Shown: positions 33,928-44,000 of the stretch, piece after piece
Layout of the letters: each line of letters starts with the position of its first letter
Numbering within the stretch: position 1 is the first letter of the stretch
From: CAYZNE01 sp964461035
GTDB taxonomy: Archaea > Nanobdellota > Nanobdellia > Woesearchaeales > CAYZNE01
Reading direction: 5' to 3'
Assembly (NCBI GenBank): GCA_964461035.1
Contig: CAYWRI010000012.1
Location: 1 to 44,683 of the forward strand
DNA length: 44,683 nt
Position numbers and translations under genes: made by a program
The notes under the pieces: generated by a model
The model's database searches: none
What the model was told of the DNA's origin: nothing
What the model saw: only the letters and a program-made list of their open reading frames with translations

Positions 33928-34401
33928 TTAAACAATAAAATGAACTAGTATTGCAATAACAATTCCAATAATTGCGCCAACACTAATATCAACAAAATCA
34001 TGTTTTTTCTTTAGAATTCTACCCATTGCAGTAAATATTGCGATTAATGATAATACTACTGTTAAATATTGATTTAAATTAAAATTAAGAAACACAAATG
34101 TGCACATTGAAAATATTCTTGCTGAATGCATACTTGGAAAAGATGAAGCATCAATTTTTTCTATAGCGTTATCAAATTTCATTTTGTTTGGTCTTTCTTT
34201 AAAATAAAATTTTCTAATTGTGTAAACCACTAAATATATTAAAATTAATAGGATTATTGCTTCAATAGCAAGACTTAAACTCTTACCCATCATTACAAGA
34301 ATTAAAAGACCAAATGTGACTAATCCGCCAAAACCACTAGCATCTTCAATCGCATTAACAATTAGAATATTAAAAATTGAATTTAATGTTTTCTTCTTCA
34401 T
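33928..34401 (-). CDS. PAP2-family membrane phosphatase
   Basis: 157 residues with four to five membrane segments. The acid phosphatase signature is complete: KFYFKERPNKM (KxxxxxxRP type), SFPSMHSAR (PSxHS with the catalytic-region His), and GRILKKKHDFVDISVG (SRxxxxxHxxxD type with Gly in place of Ser), giving the nucleophile His and Asp. PAP2 enzymes dephosphorylate lipid phosphates such as phosphatidate or polyprenyl diphosphate at the membrane; polyprenyl phosphate recycling is the more likely job in archaea. Single gene. Confidence 0.85.
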   Translation of the reverse strand: MKKKTLNSIFNILIVNAIEDASGFGGLVTFGLLILVMMGKSLSLAIEAIILLILIYLVVYTIRKFYFKERPNKMKFDNAIEKIDASSFPSMHSARIFSMCTFVFLNFNLNQYLTVVLSLIAIFTAMGRILKKKHDFVDISVGAIIGIVIAILVHFIV

Positions 34402-34604
34402 AGATGCCTTGTTTATACTTTCTTATTTAAATATTTTGCTCTAAATGAGACTATTGTGCAGAACTGGATAAACGGAAACTCCACTTCAATAACTTGCAGA
34501 TAGATGTGTGGAATGTAACTGTTCTTATAATAAAATAACAATTTAAAAAATAAGTTAGATAAGTTCAAATAAACCTGAAATTGATTAATTTTTAACTATA
34601 TTTA

Positions 34605-34883
34605 TTATAATTTTCTTGCGTTATGCATATTATTATCATAAACTTTAAGAGTTCTTAATGCGCTTGCAACTTGTTTTTCACTAAATTTTTCGTTCTTTTC
34701 ATAATAAAGTGGCAAACTAGTTATGAAATCATTTTTTTTTATACCTGAAATTTTATTAAGATTGTCATCACTTAAAATATCAGTTAAAATACCATATAAT
34801 TTTTTGTCATCAGGATTTTCTCCCAAATTCTGAATTCTTTGGTGCATTGCTTCATATTCATTTGGATTTCCATTATTTTTCAT
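34605..34883 (-). CDS. Small helical orphan protein
   Basis: 92 residues, soluble, mostly helical, with an AAGGTGAT ribosome site six bases before the ATG. The second half (FSEKQVASALRTLKVYDNNMHNARKL) could be a small helical domain binding nucleic acid or protein. No family recognised. In the 200 bases beyond its stop (34402-34604), AGAAC (34461-34465) / GTTCT (34521-34525) and TCCAC / GTGGA inside it could pair, but I see no more. Confidence 0.5.
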   Translation of the reverse strand: MKNNGNPNEYEAMHQRIQNLGENPDDKKLYGILTDILSDDNLNKISGIKKNDFITSLPLYYEKNEKFSEKQVASALRTLKVYDNNMHNARKL

Positions 34884-35047
34884 AATATCACCTTACATTA
34901 ATTAATATGTCAACTTAAATATAAGCTAATTTATTAATTTTATTAATTAAATTTTTGTATTTCGCTCTTCTTTCGTTCAAAGCATTTATTATTAAACTCT
35001 TATTTATTCACTAAAATTTATAAACATATAACTTGCTCTAAGATTAA

Positions 35048-36142
35048 ATGGCTAAGTATGATGATAAAATAAAAGAACTTGAAGAACAAGTTGCTAAAAC
35101 TAAGTACAATAAAAAAACTCAGCATGCTATAGGTCTCTACAAAGCACAGATAGCAAAACTTAAAGAATCAAGAGAGGCAAGATCTTCGGGTGGTGGTAAA
35201 GGTCATGGTTATCAAGTTAGGAAAACTGGTGACGGAACAGTTATATTGCTTGGTTTTCCTAGTGTTGGTAAATCAACTCTATTAAATAAATTAACCGATG
35301 CTAATTCTGAAATTGGTGCATATGAATTTACAACTCTTGATGTTGTTCCAGGAATAATGAAATACAAGCATGCAGATATTCAAATATGTGATATGCCTGG
35401 AATAGTTAAAGGTGCTGCATCTGGACGAGGTCGAGGAAAAGAAGTTTTAGCTACTTTGCAGAGTGCAGATTTAATTCTTATTCTATTAGATGTTGCAAGT
35501 CCGGTTCATAGAAAAGTTATAGAAAAAGAAATTTTTGATGCACATGTTAGAATTAATCAACAAAAACCAGATGTTAAAATAATAAAAAAATCAAGAGGCG
35601 GACTTAGTATTGGTAAAACTGTTACTCAAACTTATTTAAGTATTCAAACAATTAAAGATATCTTACGAACATTTAGAATAAATAATGCAGATGTTGTTAT
35701 AAGACAGAATTTAACAGATGATCAATTAATTGATGTTATTGAAGCAAATAAAATATATGTTCCTGCCATAGTTATTTTTAATAAAATAGATATGATTCCC
35801 AAAGAAGAGCTTGAAAAATTGAAAAAAGCTTATTTTCCTGATTTATGTATAAGTGCACAAAAAGAAAATCATATTGGAGATCTTAAAGATTTAATTTTTA
35901 ATAAACTTAATCTTATGAGAATATATTTGAAAGAGCCAGCAAAAGAAGCAGATCTTAAAGTTCCTCTTATAATGAGTGTAAATTGTAATGTGCGTGATGT
36001 TTGTAATAAGCTTCATAGAGATTTTGTAAAAAAATTCAAATTTGCAAGAGTTTGGGGAAAGTCTGCTAAATTTGGTGGTCAAAAATTAATGCTTAAACAT
36101 CGGTTAAAAGATTCAGATATTTTAGAATTACATTTGTATTAA
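35048..36142 (+). CDS. DRG/Rbg-type GTPase with TGS domain
   Basis: 364 residues, the archaeal counterpart of eukaryotic developmentally regulated GTP-binding proteins, which bind ribosomes. Residues 1-50 are the helical region (KYDDKIKELEEQVAKTKYNKKTQHAIGLYKAQIAKLKE), then G1 GFPSVGKS at 69-76, G2/switch I (YEFTTLDVVPGIMKY), G3 DMPG (115-118) followed by IVKGAASGRGRG, an inserted helical segment (about 155-215), G4 NKID, and a C-terminal TGS domain (VPLIMSVNCNVRDVCNKLHRDF... ending LKDSDILELHLY). A TTTATAAA box (35017-35024) is centred 27.5 nt before the ATG. Single gene. Confidence 0.95.
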   Translation: MAKYDDKIKELEEQVAKTKYNKKTQHAIGLYKAQIAKLKESREARSSGGGKGHGYQVRKTGDGTVILLGFPSVGKSTLLNKLTDANSEIGAYEFTTLDVVPGIMKYKHADIQICDMPGIVKGAASGRGRGKEVLATLQSADLILILLDVASPVHRKVIEKEIFDAHVRINQQKPDVKIIKKSRGGLSIGKTVTQTYLSIQTIKDILRTFRINNADVVIRQNLTDDQLIDVIEANKIYVPAIVIFNKIDMIPKEELEKLKKAYFPDLCISAQKENHIGDLKDLIFNKLNLMRIYLKEPAKEADLKVPLIMSVNCNVRDVCNKLHRDFVKKFKFARVWGKSAKFGGQKLMLKHRLKDSDILELHLY

Positions 36143-36162
36143 TATATAACTATTTGCAATAA

Positions 36163-36543
36163 TTATAATTTTCTTAATTTATCTTCTATCAACGCCAGAG
36201 TTTTTTCAAGTCTTTGCAATTCTGATTCTGCTGTTACTGAAGAATCTTTTTTTGATTTTTTAGTTTTTTTATTTATTTGCTTATGTTTTATTATTTTCTT
36301 TTCTTCTTCAATTAATTTATGTTCTGGAAAATATTGATATAGTTTTGTAAATAAAAGTTCTAATTCTTTAGATTCTTGCTTTAAATCTTCAAGCAATTCT
36401 ATTTTTTTACTTCTTAATATTTTTAGTTTATAATATATTTTTTCAGATTTTATTACTTCTTTAACTGTTTCAAGAGCATTCAATCTAATATCTTTAGGTC
36501 TATAAAGATTTACAAATTTGTTTTCTTCTTCTTGGTCTGCCAT
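36163..36543 (-). CDS. Coiled-coil protein, third gene of operon
   Basis: 126 residues from the ATG at 36543, 7 nt after the preceding gene's stop; a longer frame would overlap it. Charged, helical, with two coiled-coil segments (VKEVIKSEKIYYKLKILRSKKIELLEDLKQESKELELLF and a Lys-rich middle KKTKKSKKDSS) and a closing helix SELQRLEKTLALIEDKLRKL. It resembles in style the small scaffold proteins found beside archaeal motility or envelope gene sets, but no such gene is seen here. Confidence 0.65.
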   Translation of the reverse strand: MADQEEENKFVNLYRPKDIRLNALETVKEVIKSEKIYYKLKILRSKKIELLEDLKQESKELELLFTKLYQYFPEHKLIEEEKKIIKHKQINKKTKKSKKDSSVTAESELQRLEKTLALIEDKLRKL

Positions 36544-36550
36544 TTTCTTC

Positions 36551-36772
36551 TTAATAACTTGGTTCAAAAAGTGTTTTATCTATAAAATGAATTTTCTCAG
36601 ACATATTATCTAATGTTTCTTTCCATTCAATCATTTCTTCATCTTCTTGAGTCTTAAGATCATTTATTTCATTAAGTACTTCTCTTGAATTTTCGAGTTT
36701 AGATTTTATTATATCAATAATATCTAAAACTTCTTTATAAGTGTCAATTTTTACAAAAACTGGAGCATTCAT
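36551..36772 (-). CDS. 73-residue helical protein, second gene of operon
   Basis: GAGGTGA four bases before the ATG is a clear ribosome site, and it overlaps the end of the previous gene, whose last codons ATG AGG TGA provide it. The protein APVFVKIDTYKEVLDIIDIIKSKLENSREVLNEIN... to DKTLFEPSY is a free-standing version of the C-terminal domain of the 408-residue protein encoded upstream (GDLFVKTYVYREILQANLQIQNNIKSNIEKIRDIN... to EDKLFEEN). The pair suggests hetero-assembly of the two via this module. Confidence 0.75.
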   Translation of the reverse strand: MNAPVFVKIDTYKEVLDIIDIIKSKLENSREVLNEINDLKTQEDEEMIEWKETLDNMSEKIHFIDKTLFEPSY

Positions 36773-36776
36773 AATT

Positions 36777-38003
36777 TCACCTCATATTATTATTCTCTTC
36801 GAATAATTTATCTTCCATTATCATTAAATCTTTTTGGATTTCAATCATATTTTTATTATACTTTGTTGTAGTTTTAGCTTCTGTTTCTAGTATTTGATTA
36901 ATATCTCTTATTTTTTCTATGTTTGACTTTATATTGTTCTGAATTTGAAGATTTGCTTGCAAAATTTCCCTATAAACATAAGTTTTAACAAATAAATCTC
37001 CTTTAATTTGTTTTCGTTTATATTTTTCTTTTCCCATATCTGTTTTATCATTATTTGAATCATTGAACTGGGGAAGTTTTAAGTTTTTCTCTTTAACTAT
37101 TTCATCAGGAGAAATCAATTTTTGTTGTTTTTTTATATTTTCAAGTTCTAAATTAATTTCTTTATCAATTGGAGGTAATTTTTCAGGAAGTTCAAATTCG
37201 GTTTCATCAGTATTAATTTCTTTATCTACTTTAGAACTTTCAAGTTCCTTATTTTTATCTGAAGTAAATACATTTTCGATTTCTTCATCTATATCGCTTT
37301 TTATTTCGATTTCTTCATCTTCAACATTAGTCTGAATTGTACTATTTTGAGATGTTTTATTCTTTTTATCAAGTTCAGGATTTTCTAAATTAAACTTAGC
37401 TGAATCTAAATTTATATCCTCAGGCATTATTTCATCTGAAAACTTTGGTTCTTCTAATTTATTAATCAAATCAGTTTTATTTAAATCAGTTACAGTTTTT
37501 GTTTGTTCTTGATTTTGAGAGGGTTCTTGAGGTTTATCTGGTTTAGATTCTATTTCAGGAATTTCTTTTGTTTGTTCTGATAAATTTTGGAGCGGGTCTT
37601 TTGGTGTGTTTAAATCTGTATTCTTTGGAAAATCATTTGTTTGATTAAAAGGGGGTAGTGGTGGATCGTTTTCTTGAATTTTATTTGGAGAAACAGGTTC
37701 ATCAGGAACTATTGCTCTTTTCATATCAGTTTTTGTGATTTCAAAATCATTTGTTTTAGGGAAAACAATTTTTTTTTTATTCTCTGTTTGAGGAGTTAAA
37801 TTTTGAAAGGGGTCCTCTGAAATATTCTGAGATTTATCTGATATGGAATTCTGAAAGGGATCTTCCATTGGAGAGTTCATATTTGAATCTGTTTGAGAAT
37901 TATTTAATTGTGCAAATGGGTCTTTCAAATTAGGAGAACTATTTTGAGGACTAGTTTGGTTTTTAGAAATATCTTTCTGTTTCTTTCTGCTGAACAATCC
38001 CAT
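36777..38003 (-). CDS. Long disordered protein with C-terminal helical module, first gene of operon
   Basis: 408 residues. Residues 1-320 are Pro/Asn/Gln/Glu/Asp/Ser-rich low-complexity sequence with repeated DPFQN and PQNS motifs and long acidic runs, so probably disordered. The last 75 residues form the FVK-xxYxEIL helical module shared with the next gene. GAGGTG before the ATG is the ribosome site. A long flexible tether ended by an assembly module suggests a scaffold or linker inside the cell (no signal peptide). Three-gene operon with overlapping signals. Family not recognised beyond the internal homology. Confidence 0.7.
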   Translation of the reverse strand: MGLFSRKKQKDISKNQTSPQNSSPNLKDPFAQLNNSQTDSNMNSPMEDPFQNSISDKSQNISEDPFQNLTPQTENKKKIVFPKTNDFEITKTDMKRAIVPDEPVSPNKIQENDPPLPPFNQTNDFPKNTDLNTPKDPLQNLSEQTKEIPEIESKPDKPQEPSQNQEQTKTVTDLNKTDLINKLEEPKFSDEIMPEDINLDSAKFNLENPELDKKNKTSQNSTIQTNVEDEEIEIKSDIDEEIENVFTSDKNKELESSKVDKEINTDETEFELPEKLPPIDKEINLELENIKKQQKLISPDEIVKEKNLKLPQFNDSNNDKTDMGKEKYKRKQIKGDLFVKTYVYREILQANLQIQNNIKSNIEKIRDINQILETEAKTTTKYNKNMIEIQKDLMIMEDKLFEENNNMR

Positions 38004-38298
38004 CTCACACCTCTTTTTACTTAATTATGTTCTTAATATGACTTTATTATAACTTTGCCATAAGTTCATTATGACTTTGGCTTTCCCAATTATATAATTT
38101 ATTTGGCATTAGCATTTAAAAATATTTTCTATTTTACTGAATTTTAACCTTTATTATTGACATTATTAGGCCGTGTTTCAAAAGTTGCATACTTTTATTA
38201 ACTTTTTACTTTACAGGGTTCATTTTAGATACATTCTAATTTCATATACTTCCCAAATTAGCAAAACTTAAAAAAAGCAGTGTATTAATGTTTCTAAA

Positions 38299-39762
38299 AT
38301 GGCAATAAAACTGTATAATACACTAACAAATAAAAAAGAAAGATTTAATCAAATAGTTGATAATACTGTTAGAATGTATAATTGTGGTCCAACAGTTTAT
38401 AGTTATGCACATGTAGGTAATTTTCGTTATTTTCTTTTTGTAGATTTACTTAAAAGATTCTTTGAATTAGAAGGATTAAAAGTAATTCAAGTTATGAATA
38501 TTACTGATGTGGGTCATCTTACTAATGATTCTGATGATGGAGAAGATAAAATACAAAAACAAGCAGAAAAAGAAAAAATTGATCCATTACAGATTTCAAA
38601 AAAATACACTAAAGCATTTTTTAATGATTCTGCACTTTTAAAAATAGAACCCGCCGATTTTTATCCAAAAGCAACAGACCATATTAATGAAATGATTGAA
38701 ATAATCAAAGTTCTTATAGAAAAAGGATTTGCTTATGAAAATAATGGTAATGTTTATTTTGATATTTCTAAGTTTTCAGAATATGGAAAACTTTCAGGTA
38801 TGAAACTTGATGAATTAGAATCAAGCACTCGAGCTATAGCAGATCCTAATAAAAAACATAAGAATGACTTTGCATTATGGTTTTCAAATTCAAAATATAA
38901 AAATCACATAATGAAATGGGATAGTCCGTGGGGTGAAGGGTATCCGGGTTGGCACATAGAATGTAGTGCGATGTCGATGAAATATTTATCTCCTGCTTTT
39001 GAAGGTGGAAAATTTCATCCAGAAAAGTTTCAAACAATAGATATACATACAGGCGGCGAAGACAATAAGTTTCCTCATCATGATTCTGAAATTGCTCAAA
39101 CAGAAGGTGCAACTTCTAAAAAATTTAGTAATTTTTGGTTGCATGTTAAACATCTCATAGTAAATGGAGAAAAAATGAGTAAGAGCTTAGGAAACGTCTA
39201 TACGTTATCTGATTTAACAACTAAAGGGTTTACTCCTTCAGCAATTAGATTAGAATTTTTATCAACACATTATAGGCAAACTCTTAATTTTACATTTGAA
39301 GGAATAACTGCTGCACAAGCAAATATTGATAGAATTCAAGAAGTTGTTGACAAATTACTTGATATTACTAAAGAAGGAGATTCAGAATATCCTGAATTTT
39401 GTGAAGAATATCGTGATAAATTCAGGGATGCTCTTTCAGATGATTTGAATGTGAGTCAAGCATTTGGAATAACATTTCAATTTATAACCGAGCTTAATAA
39501 ATTAATTTCAACAGATAAACTTAATGCTTTAGATGCGGGGCTTTTCTTGAATTATTTTATGGATTTTAATAAAATCTTTGATGTAATTAGATTTGAAAAA
39601 GAAGTTATTCCAGATTCTGTTTTAAATCTTGCAGACCAGAGACTTGAAGCAAAGAAAAACAAAAAATATGTAGAAGCTGATGTACTTAGGGACAAAATAA
39701 AAGAGTTAGGTTATTTAATTACAGATACAAAAGGTGGAAATTATAAGTTGAAAAAACTTTAA
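38299..39762 (+). CDS. cysS: Cysteinyl-tRNA synthetase
   Basis: 487 residues, class Ia enzyme charging tRNA-Cys. Zn ligand Cys29 lies in MYNCGPTVYSYAHVGNFR, which also contains the HIGH-equivalent HVGN (38-41). PWGEGYPGWHIECSAMS has the second Cys, and GGEDNKFPHHDSEIAQTEG the His and Glu ligands (the usual form is GGIDLxFPHHENEIAQ). KMSKS is at 292-296 in GEKMSKSLGN. A DALR-type helical domain and a C-terminal mini-domain follow (RLEAKKNKKYVEADVLRDKIKELGYLITDTKGG). A CTTAAAAA box about 28 nt before the ATG suits a leaderless transcript. Direct charging makes the Sep-tRNA route unnecessary. Confidence 0.97.
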   Translation: MAIKLYNTLTNKKERFNQIVDNTVRMYNCGPTVYSYAHVGNFRYFLFVDLLKRFFELEGLKVIQVMNITDVGHLTNDSDDGEDKIQKQAEKEKIDPLQISKKYTKAFFNDSALLKIEPADFYPKATDHINEMIEIIKVLIEKGFAYENNGNVYFDISKFSEYGKLSGMKLDELESSTRAIADPNKKHKNDFALWFSNSKYKNHIMKWDSPWGEGYPGWHIECSAMSMKYLSPAFEGGKFHPEKFQTIDIHTGGEDNKFPHHDSEIAQTEGATSKKFSNFWLHVKHLIVNGEKMSKSLGNVYTLSDLTTKGFTPSAIRLEFLSTHYRQTLNFTFEGITAAQANIDRIQEVVDKLLDITKEGDSEYPEFCEEYRDKFRDALSDDLNVSQAFGITFQFITELNKLISTDKLNALDAGLFLNYFMDFNKIFDVIRFEKEVIPDSVLNLADQRLEAKKNKKYVEADVLRDKIKELGYLITDTKGGNYKLKKL

Positions 39763-39821
39763 GATATCCTATTTATTTTCTTTTTTCTTTGTTTATAATT
39801 TATTTGAAAAGAATCAACACT

Positions 39822-40877
39822 TCATTCTATTGTTCTTTGCAAACTTTGTAAAATGCATCTTAATCCAACATATGGTTTAACATCACATTCTATTTCTATT
39901 GGATTGAATCCTTTCTTTTTCCAAAGAGTTTTAAGATTTTCTAAGTATTCTAAATAATTTTCCGTATCAGGACCACTTAATAAATAAGTTCTTTTAGGTA
40001 TATAAACCACCTTTTTATTATTTTTTTCTTCCATTATAACATTTATATCTCCTATTAATTCTTCCTCTTTATTTTTAGAATTAGTATATTTAAATAAGGG
40101 ATAGTTGCTAGTGATTATGTCTTGTTTTTCTAAATCTTTTTTTAATTTTCTTGGTGCACCTTTTGAAATAAAAAGTTCATTATCTGAATACATTGTAATA
40201 AGTGTATCTAAATCGTAAAATTTATATTTGTATTTATCTTCTAAGTTTATTTTAACTAATTCAAATCCTTCATTTTTAAGATGATCTGCGGTTTCTTTAG
40301 GAATATTTGCATAAGCAAAAGCATGGGTTTTTGTTATTAATAAATCGGCATTATTATATTTATTCAATGGATTATTTATGTGTTTTTTTGTAACATTTTT
40401 GAATGGTGCTTTAGCTAGTGCTTTAGCTACTTTATTGAAGATGATTTCTTTGTCCGATGTTCCGAAAAAACAAGTATTAATATACTGATTAGATTGAATA
40501 ATAAGATATTTTTCTTCATTTTGTAAAGCGAATATGATGTTTCTGGAAAAATATCTCATTATTGAAACATTTTGATTTGGTAATGGATCTAAATATACGA
40601 AATTTAATTTTTCATTTAATCCAACAATTTTTTTTACTTTTTGAAACTTTAAAATTGGTTCATAATCTTCTTTTTTTATTTCAGTTTGAGGTCTTTGAGG
40701 ATCAGTATGTGTATAAACAATAATATCTACTGATTTATCAGGCATTTTTTCAAGAAGTTCTGAGATTAATTTAATTATGTCATGATTACTATTATAGAAA
40801 TATGCTAAGTGTTGTATTCTACCTTCTAATTCTGATTTTAATTTGAATTCTGAATTTGATTGATTTGCAGTTTGCAT
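39822..40877 (-). CDS. Possible pentein-fold (amidinotransferase/deiminase-like) protein
   Basis: 351 residues from the ATG at 40877, chosen because a TTTATAAA box (40899-40906) is centred 25.5 nt upstream; the ATG four codons earlier lies too close to it. The protein alternates strands and helices through its length. Near the end, GDINVIMEEKNNKKVVYIPKRTYL ... GFNPIEIECDVKPYVGLRCILQSLQR resembles the last pentein unit of arginine/agmatine deiminases, where the nucleophile Cys sits in GGxxCxTxxxxR; here Cys341 would be it. The earlier catalytic acids and His are not obvious, so this is tentative. Confidence 0.4.
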   Translation of the reverse strand: MQTANQSNSEFKLKSELEGRIQHLAYFYNSNHDIIKLISELLEKMPDKSVDIIVYTHTDPQRPQTEIKKEDYEPILKFQKVKKIVGLNEKLNFVYLDPLPNQNVSIMRYFSRNIIFALQNEEKYLIIQSNQYINTCFFGTSDKEIIFNKVAKALAKAPFKNVTKKHINNPLNKYNNADLLITKTHAFAYANIPKETADHLKNEGFELVKINLEDKYKYKFYDLDTLITMYSDNELFISKGAPRKLKKDLEKQDIITSNYPLFKYTNSKNKEEELIGDINVIMEEKNNKKVVYIPKRTYLLSGPDTENYLEYLENLKTLWKKKGFNPIEIECDVKPYVGLRCILQSLQRTIE

Positions 40878-40898
40878 AACTAGAGACATTTTTAATTA

Positions 40899-40906
40899 TT
40901 TATAAA
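40899..40906 (-). promoter_or_regulatory. TATA box of the pentein-like gene
   Basis: TTTATAAA centred 25.5 nt before the ATG at 40877 on the minus strand and only 13.5 nt before the alternative ATG at 40889. Confidence 0.5.
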
Positions 40907-41057
40907 TTTTTCATTGCCGAGTGATTATTAAGAAAATTTAATAGTTAATAGTTTGAATTTTTAATATCTCTAAATAATTCCTCATTAATTTATTCATAAT
41001 GAGGTCAAATTTATTTTTAGAGCTAAATACGAAACAACTATTATATTTAAAGAAAGA

Positions 41058-41065
41058 TTTATAAA
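41058..41065 (+). promoter_or_regulatory. TATA box of the giant beta-helix gene
   Basis: TTTATAAA centred 30.5 nt before the ATG at 41092; transcription should begin a few bases upstream of the start codon. Confidence 0.45.
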
Positions 41066-41091
41066 ACACACTATTAGATAATGTCATTATA

Positions 41092-44000
41092 ATGAGGAAA
41101 CCAAATCAATATTTTTCAATTGTAATTGCATTCTTGTTAATATCCTTAGTTTTTTTTATAGAATATAGTATCAATATTGCTCCCAATATTGATGATGTTA
41201 ATCATCCTTCAGAAAACCTCTCAAATTATATAATAAACGAATACGTGGACTTTTCATTTTTAATAGCTCGTTCTGGGAATATTGCTGGTAGGGCAGATTT
41301 TGTTTTAGATTACATTATTAATGGAGGTGAAGAAATCCCTCTTACTAATAGGGAACCAGCTATTTGTGGTTCTGTTATTGATTCTTCGGGAGGAATTTCT
41401 TTATTTGAAGACACTAAATGTAATTTTTCAGATTATGATTCAGTTATAACTATTAACTCTGATGATGTTGTTTTTAATTGTAGAGGGCATTCAATTTTTG
41501 CCAATGTTTCTTTATCTTCTCAAAGTAATAAGCGTGTTGTCTTTATTAATCAAGTAAATAATGTCACTATTATAAATTGCGATATTAACTTTATTTCTTT
41601 ATTGAGTAATGGTGCTGAAGCTATTTACTCAAATTATTCTACTAACATATCTATCATAAACTCGAGTATAACTTCTTCGGGTACAGCTATTGAGGGCATT
41701 CATTTTCATTCTTTAAATGATAGTGCTGTAACAAATTGTGATTTGAAGTCTACGGGTTCAAATAATGTAAAAGGAATTCATATTGAAACTGACTCTTCAA
41801 GAATTTTTCTTACTAATGATTCAATATTTGTGTCATCTGCCGATGCAAAAGCACTTTGTTCAGATGATTTAATTAATTCAAAAATTACCAATATTAGATT
41901 GCAATCAGGTTCAGGCTCAGCTTCTTCAGGTATTTCCTTAATTAATACTCATAATTGTGAATTTCTTAATATTTCAAGTAGTGCATTAACTCTCGGTTCT
42001 TGGGGATTAGTTCTTGATAATTCAAATGGCAATAAATTTATTGATAGTCAATTATATTCTTCAGGAAGTGTGTTGGGGGGAAACGATCTTCAGTTTCGAT
42101 CTAATACTTTGTGTTCTCAAGATAATACTTTTGAAAATGTACTTTTTAATACTTCAAATATCGCTTCTGCTTGTTTTGATACTGAAGGATTCAATACTTT
42201 TATTTGGAAGAATGATGAGAGCATTATTTCTTGGAATTTGAATAATACTTTATCTGTTTTTGGAAATGATGTTCCTTTAGGATTAGATAAAGGAATAATC
42301 CTAAAAAATAATTTTATTGATGTTGAAGTTACGGATGTTCCTGCTTTGAATGTTTCAGCCAATTTAACTTTTGTAGGTCCTTTAGATATTGATTTGGATA
42401 ATTTTGATGTGTTAATGAATGGTGTCTTATGTGATGATATTTGTTCTGTTCCTGTTGTTAGTGGTAATGAAGTAAGATTTAGTGTCAAGCATTTTACTAA
42501 TTTTAGTTTGAATACTTCTTATGAAGGATTTTATTGTGGTATGTCTATTGATACTTCTGGTGTTCATACCATGGTTGAGAATTTGGATTGTAATTTTAGT
42601 GATAGCGATTATCAGAATGTTGTTACTATTAGTGCGAATGATGTTGTGGTTGATTGTGATGGTTTTAGTGTTATTGCTAATGCTTCTGGTACGAGTGACT
42701 TCAATAGAGTTTTTTATGTTAATGGGTATAATAATGTTTCTTTTAGGAATTGTAATGTTGAGTTTGAGGGTGATGGTTCTGATGCTGATTCTGCTTTTTA
42801 TTTTGATAGTTCTTATTTTAGCAGTGTTGTTGATAGTAGTGTTGTAACTTCAGGTTATTCTTCTAAAGGTATTTATTTTCGTTATTCTGATAATTCGAGT
42901 GTTGTTAATTCGAGTGTTGTGACTTCTGGTGATTCTTCAACCGGTTTTAGGTTTTATGATTCTGTTAATTCGCGTGTTGTGAATTGTAGTGTTGTGACTT
43001 CTGGTGATTCTTCAATCGGTTTTAGGTTTGATCCTCATTCTGATAATTGTAGTGTTGTGAATTGTAGTGTTGTGACTTCTGGTGATGGTTCTGATGGCGT
43101 TATTTTTTCTTCTTTTTCTGATAATTGCAGTGTTGTTGATAGTGGTGTTGTGACTTCTGGCAGTAATGCGAGGGGTGTTTGGTTTTATTCTTGGTCTCAT
43201 AATGGTAGTGTTGTGAATACCACCATTGTAACTTATGGTCTTCTTTCGCCAAGTATTCTTTTTTATTCTTCTAATAATGGGTTTGTGAAGAATAGTTTTT
43301 TATCTTCTAATTATTACGATGTTCAGTTTCGAGATGTTTATGTTGATCTTAATCTTTGTCCTGTTAATGTGTCTTTTGTGAATGTGGTGTTGAATTCTTC
43401 TAGTGTTGATTCTGAGTGTGATGATACTAGTGGTGATAATAGTTTTATTTGGTTTAATGATAATGCTAGAGTAGAATGGGTAATTCCTAATAATGTTGAT
43501 TTTGATGGTGGTGTGCCTTTTGGTTTGGGTCAAAGTATTACTTTAGAAAATAATTTGGTTGATGTGAATGTTTCTGTTTTTGGTACTGGTGGTTTTAATC
43601 GTGGTGCTGATTTATCTTTTTATGGTTTGGAGTTTGTTGATACACCTGTTACTTTGATGGGTGGTGAATTTTGTGGCGGTGTTTGTGGCGGTGTTTTTAA
43701 TGATTCTAGTTCTTATTGGTTTAATGTGTCTCATTTTACTAATTTTAGTCTCAGTGGTGAATTGGTAGCGCCTGAAGAGGAGTTTTCTTGCGGTATGTCT
43801 ATTGATACTTCGGGTGTTTACAATATGTCTGAGAATTTGGATTGTAATTTTAGTGAAGGGGATTATCTGAATGTTGTTACGGTTAGTGCGGATGATGTTG
43901 TAGTTGATTGTAATGATTTTAGTGTTACTGCTAATGCTTCTGACAGTTTTGGTTTTAATACGATTTTTTATGTTAATGAGTATAATAATGTTTCTTTTAT

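Noticed and set aside
42117..43533. Several minus- and plus-strand frames within the giant repeat gene
   Set aside because: They are by-products of the low-complexity G/T-rich repeats; the plus frame from 41092 is open throughout and has signal and domain structure.
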